Source: Chryseobacterium culicis
GTDB taxonomy: Bacteria; Bacteroidota; Bacteroidia; Flavobacteriales; Weeksellaceae
DNA length: 64,000 nucleotides
Assembly: GCF_002979755.1 (NCBI RefSeq)
Contig: NZ_PCPP01000001.1
Coordinates: 2,140,665-2,204,664 of the forward strand
Direction of reading: 5' to 3'
The notes below the pieces were generated by a model that ran no database searches, was not told the origin of the DNA, and saw only the letters and a list, made by a program, of their open reading frames with translations. Both the position numbers and the translations under genes were made by a program. Positions 61,285 through 64,000 of this stretch are shown here, in pieces (the stretch's first letter is position 1; each line of letters starts with the position of its first letter).

Positions 61285-62550
61285 TTAGTAATTAAACAGA
61301 GCTTTACCTTCCATTAATTCGTTTACCTTTTTTCTTACAGATCCAAGAACCTCTTCATTTTTGATATTGTCTACTACATCAGAAATCAATCCGGCAATAG
61401 TATCCATATCATTTTCTTTCAATCCTCTTGTTGTAATGGCTGCAGTTCCCAATCTGATCCCAGATGTTGTAAATGGAGATTTATCATCAAAAGGAACCAT
61501 GTTTTTGTTACAAGTAATATCAGCAAGTACTAATGCTTTTTCGGTTTCCTTACCGTTTACTCCTTTATTTCTAAGGTCTACCAGCATCAAGTGATTGTCT
61601 GTACCTCCACTTACGATATCAAACCCTCTGTCGATCATCGCTTTTGATAATGCCTGAGCGTTAGATTTAACCTGTTTTGCATATGTTTCGAACTGTACAT
61701 CTAAGGCTTCACCGAAAGCTACCGCTTTACCAGCAATCACATGCTCAAGCGGCCCTCCCTGAATACCTGGGAATACAGCACCATCCAATACTTGGCTCAT
61801 CATTTTGATTTCTCCTTTTGGAGTTTTGTGGCCGTATGTATTTTCAAAATCTTTACCCATCATGATCATCCCTCCTCGTGGCCCTCTAAGGGTTTTGTGA
61901 GTAGTGGTAGTTACTACATGACAGTGTTCGAATGGTGAGTTTAATAATCCTTTTGCTACTAATCCAGCCGGGTGAGCGATATCTGCCCAAAGAGTTGCTC
62001 CAACTTCATCTGCTACCTCTCTGAATTTAGCATAATCCAAATCTCTTGAATATGCTGAGAAACCTGCGATAAGCATTTTTGGTTTTTCTCTTAGTGCAAC
62101 TTCTCTCATTTGGTCATAATCAATAAGACCTGTTTCCTGCTGAACTCCGTAAGAAACTACGTTATACTGAATACCAGAAAAATTCACTGCAGAACCGTGA
62201 GTAAGGTGTCCTCCCATTGAAAGGTCCATCCCCATGATTTTATCACCTGGCTTCAAAACGGCAAGATAAATGGCAGCATTCGCCTGAGAACCGGAATGTG
62301 GCTGAACATTCACATAGTCTACTCCGAAAAGCTCTTTAGCTCTGTTAATTGCTAAAGTTTCAACCTCATCTACTACTTCACATCCTCCGTAATATCTTTT
62401 TCCGGGATATCCTTCAGCATATTTATTTGTCAGTACACTTCCCATTGCTTTCATCACGTTTTCAGAAACAAAGTTTTCTGATGCGATAAGCTCTAATCCA
62501 TGAGTTTGTCTTTGTCTTTCCTTTTCAATCAGGTCGAAAATAATATCCAT
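61285..62550 (-). CDS. glyA: Serine hydroxymethyltransferase
   Basis: GlyA interconverts serine and glycine with tetrahydrofolate. The protein has 421 residues from ATG 62548-62550. PLP-lysine is Lys219 in [16 protein letters not shown], with SENFVSENV at the start, [13 protein letters not shown], and [13 protein letters not shown] preferred this ATG to the GTG at 62577 because a -7 box at 62580-62587 would leave no leader for the longer form. Confidence 0.97.
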   Translation of the reverse strand: MDIIFDLIEKERQRQTHGLELIASENFVSENVMKAMGSVLTNKYAEGYPGKRYYGGCEVVDEVETLAINRAKELFGVDYVNVQPHSGSQANAAIYLAVLKPGDKIMGMDLSMGGHLTHGSAVNFSGIQYNVVSYGVQQETGLIDYDQMREVALREKPKMLIAGFSAYSRDLDYAKFREVADEVGATLWADIAHPAGLVAKGLLNSPFEHCHVVTTTTHKTLRGPRGGMIMMGKDFENTYGHKTPKGEIKMMSQVLDGAVFPGIQGGPLEHVIAGKAVAFGEALDVQFETYAKQVKSNAQALSKAMIDRGFDIVSGGTDNHLMLVDLRNKGVNGKETEKALVLADITCNKNMVPFDDKSPFTTSGIRLGTAAITTRGLKENDMDTIAGLISDVVDNIKNEEVLGSVRKKVNELMEGKALFNY

Positions 62551-62577
62551 TTTACTTTTAGTTTTTGAAATTTTCAC

Positions 62578-62911
62578 CCCAAATGTACGGAATTTTCGTT
62601 GAGATTTCTCTATGGAAAAAATGATTTTTAAACACTAAAAAATAAAAAAACACCTCCTTTTATATTAAAACCGTATCAACTTTTACATTGGTTATTTTAA
62701 CCATAAAAGACCCAAAAGTTTAAATACTTAAATTTTATAGGCCCCAAATTTATGCATAAAGTACACCTTAGTTTCATAAAAATCTTTGATTTTCATCTTA
62801 TGTGAAACTTTTCTGCGGACTCATTTTAAACTTACTTAAATGAACTAAATTGTTTTAAAATGAAAACTTTTGTGACTTTTGCGGTTTTTTAAAGTTTAAA
62901 TAAGAAAGCTA
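62578..62911. other. Gene-free 334-base region between glyA and the flavoprotein gene
   Basis: Holds the glyA -7 box (62580-62587) at its left edge. The rest is AT-rich. Similar phrases GTGAAACTTTTCTGCGG (about 62801-62817) and GTGACTTTTGCGG (about 62871-62883) look like an intergenic repeat unit used twice. No coding frame seen and no good terminator for the flavoprotein gene. Confidence 0.4.
62580..62587 (-). promoter_or_regulatory. -7 promoter box of glyA
   Basis: On the minus strand TACATTTG, 29 bases before the ATG at 62550. No clear TTG at -33. Confidence 0.5.
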
Positions 62912-63817
62912 TTAAAATTCTTCATCAGAAAGCTCTTTATTTACGACAGCACCAGCAAAACTTCCCTGTGCAACTGCATTGGCTACAGAACGCATCATGG
63001 TCACATTATCTCCACAGGCAAAGAGCCCGGGAACATTTGTTTTCTGCATCATATCTACTTTAATAAACCCCTGTTCTGTCAGTTCACATCCCAGATCATC
63101 GGATACATTGATATTTTGTTCAAAAGGAATTTTGGCATATAACGCCTGTAAGGGAACTTCTTTTCCGTTTTTGAAAATAATTTTCTGAATGGATCCGTTT
63201 TCATGTTTTATTTCTCCAATTTCCTCCTCGTTCAGAATGATTTTATTCTGCTTCAGTTTTTCAATCTGTTCATCAGTAAGAACAGCTTTTCCATTGGTGA
63301 ATAAGGTGAGGCTTTTGGTCAGATTAAAAATCAGTTTAGAAAATTCGTAGGCCATGTCTCCATTGGAAAGAATCCCGGTTACTTCATTTTTCACTTCATA
63401 GCCATGGCAGTACGGGCAATGTATAACAGAGATTCCCCAGCATTCTGCAAATCCGGGAATATCCGGCATAAGATCTTTTACTCCTGATGCCAGGATCAGT
63501 TTTTTAGCCTGAAATTTTTCACCGGATGAAGTTTCAATTTCAAAACCTTCAGTTGTTTTTTCTGTTTTCACCACTGTTCCATTGTAAAACCTGACCGTAC
63601 TGTATTTTTCTACATCTTCTTTTGCCAGCTTTGCAATTTCTGCGGGTGTTTTGCCATCGTGGGTCACAAAATTATGAGAATGAGGAGTCTGCCTGTTACA
63701 AGGTTTTCCGTTATCAATAATGAGAATATTTCTTAAAGATCTTCCTAATGACATTCCTGCTGATAATCCTGAATAGCTCCCTCCTATTATAATGACATCA
63801 AAGTTTTTGTTTTCCAT
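62912..63817 (-). CDS. Thioredoxin-reductase-like NAD(P)/FAD flavoprotein
   Basis: A 301-residue low-molecular-weight pyridine nucleotide-disulfide oxidoreductase. FAD motif GGSYSGLSAGMSLGRS (12-27), redox pair Cys134/Cys137 in HCPYCHGYEV, and GLFACGDNVTMM near the C-terminus. The redox motif is CPYC rather than the CATC of TrxB, and the group with this form is often annotated as a separate thioredoxin-reductase-like flavoprotein with unknown partner. Its whole leader is a 7-base tandem repeat (63823-63930), with the promoter beyond it at 63932-63960. Confidence 0.88.
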   Translation of the reverse strand: MENKNFDVIIIGGSYSGLSAGMSLGRSLRNILIIDNGKPCNRQTPHSHNFVTHDGKTPAEIAKLAKEDVEKYSTVRFYNGTVVKTEKTTEGFEIETSSGEKFQAKKLILASGVKDLMPDIPGFAECWGISVIHCPYCHGYEVKNEVTGILSNGDMAYEFSKLIFNLTKSLTLFTNGKAVLTDEQIEKLKQNKIILNEEEIGEIKHENGSIQKIIFKNGKEVPLQALYAKIPFEQNINVSDDLGCELTEQGFIKVDMMQKTNVPGLFACGDNVTMMRSVANAVAQGSFAGAVVNKELSDEEF

Positions 63818-63822
63818 AGTTC

Positions 63823-63930
63823 AGTTGATAGTTGATAGTTGATAGTTGATAGTTGATAGTTGATAGTTGATAGTTGATAGTTGATAGTTGATAGTTGATA
63901 GTTGATAGTTGATAGTTGATAGTTGATAGT
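63823..63930. repeat. Tandem repeat of AGTTGAT, 15.4 copies
   Basis: A perfect 7-base tandem repeat over 108 bases, with no mismatches. It begins 6 bases from the ATG of the flavoprotein gene and ends next to its promoter, so it fills the untranslated leader; on the coding strand the unit reads ATCAACT. Perfect copies of such a short unit usually change in number by replication slippage. Confidence 0.95.
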
Positions 63931-63931
63931 G

Positions 63932-63960
63932 CAAAGTTAGCATAAAATTTACTAATGCAA
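63932..63960 (-). promoter_or_regulatory. Promoter of the flavoprotein gene
   Basis: On the minus strand TTG (63958-63960), an 18-base spacer and TAACTTTG (63932-63939). Its -7 box abuts the end of the tandem repeat. Confidence 0.65.
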
Positions 63961-64000
63961 TAAAGTTGCAATAATGTTTTTTATCTATTTCTTTGATCAT

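Noticed and set aside
63823..63930. Possible CRISPR array
   Set aside because: The unit is 7 bases with no spacers; it is a simple tandem repeat.

Overview
The window is a low-GC chromosome segment of a Bacteroidota bacterium. It most resembles the Flavobacteriales and is close to Chryseobacterium (Weeksellaceae). The evidence is a fused LpxC/FabZ protein, the type IX secretion regulator PorX, a T9SS sorting-domain protein, a SusC/TonB-type receptor, and many Bacteroidota promoter boxes (TAnnTTTG, some with an upstream TTG). I see no rRNA, tRNA, CRISPR array, transposase or prophage.

1-32 kb is mostly housekeeping. It begins with a truncated cobalamin adenosyltransferase, a TonB-dependent receptor, a lipoprotein, a DinB-like protein with a convergent WYL regulator, and a Crp-family regulator upstream of an AhpD-like protein. 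These are followed by an ABC exporter, lptB with an unusual C-terminal extension, hemB, a tiny T9SS-tail protein, a NatAB-like ABC pair and sucD. A lipid A operon reads right to left: lpxD, lpxC/fabZ, lpxA, a hypothetical gene, efp, a second lpxD-like gene and a hypothetical gene. An HD hydrolase, an S41 peptidase, porX, exonuclease III, an RlpA-like protein, two exported structural-type proteins and rimO complete this part.

32.3-60.5 kb is one polysaccharide (capsule or O-antigen type) cluster of 24 genes, all on the minus strand. A well-formed promoter sits at 60464-60492 and a terminator at 32279-32310. Conserved machinery lies at the promoter end: a WbpM/PglF-like dehydratase, a Wza-like lipoprotein and a Wzc-like kinase. 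Next comes a set for a 2,3-diamino uronic acid: a TviB/WbpA-like UDP-sugar 6-dehydrogenase, then WlbA, WlbB and WlbC homologues, with an L-2-hydroxyglutarate oxidase gene among them. The AT-rich centre holds a Wzx flippase, two acyltransferase-like proteins, a deacetylase-like protein, a polymerase, a glutaminase fused to a WbpG-like amidotransferase, and an unrecognised exported protein. The far end holds two glycosyltransferases, an asparagine synthase homologue, a second polymerase/ligase, PglC, PglD and PglE homologues (di-N-acetylbacillosamine type priming), a second priming transferase and rfbC.

Read together, the cluster predicts a glycan primed by a bacillosamine-type sugar. It would be rich in diamino uronic acids that can carry amide or amidine groups, flipped by Wzx and exported through Wza/Wzc. 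The most interesting ideas are that 2-hydroxyglutarate oxidase recycles a by-product of the WlbA step, and that the glutaminase-WbpG fusion replaces the separate HisH/HisF ammonia supply known from Pseudomonas.

60.7-64 kb holds recX, glyA and a thioredoxin-reductase-like flavoprotein. The leader of that last gene is a run of more than 15 copies of a 7-base repeat.
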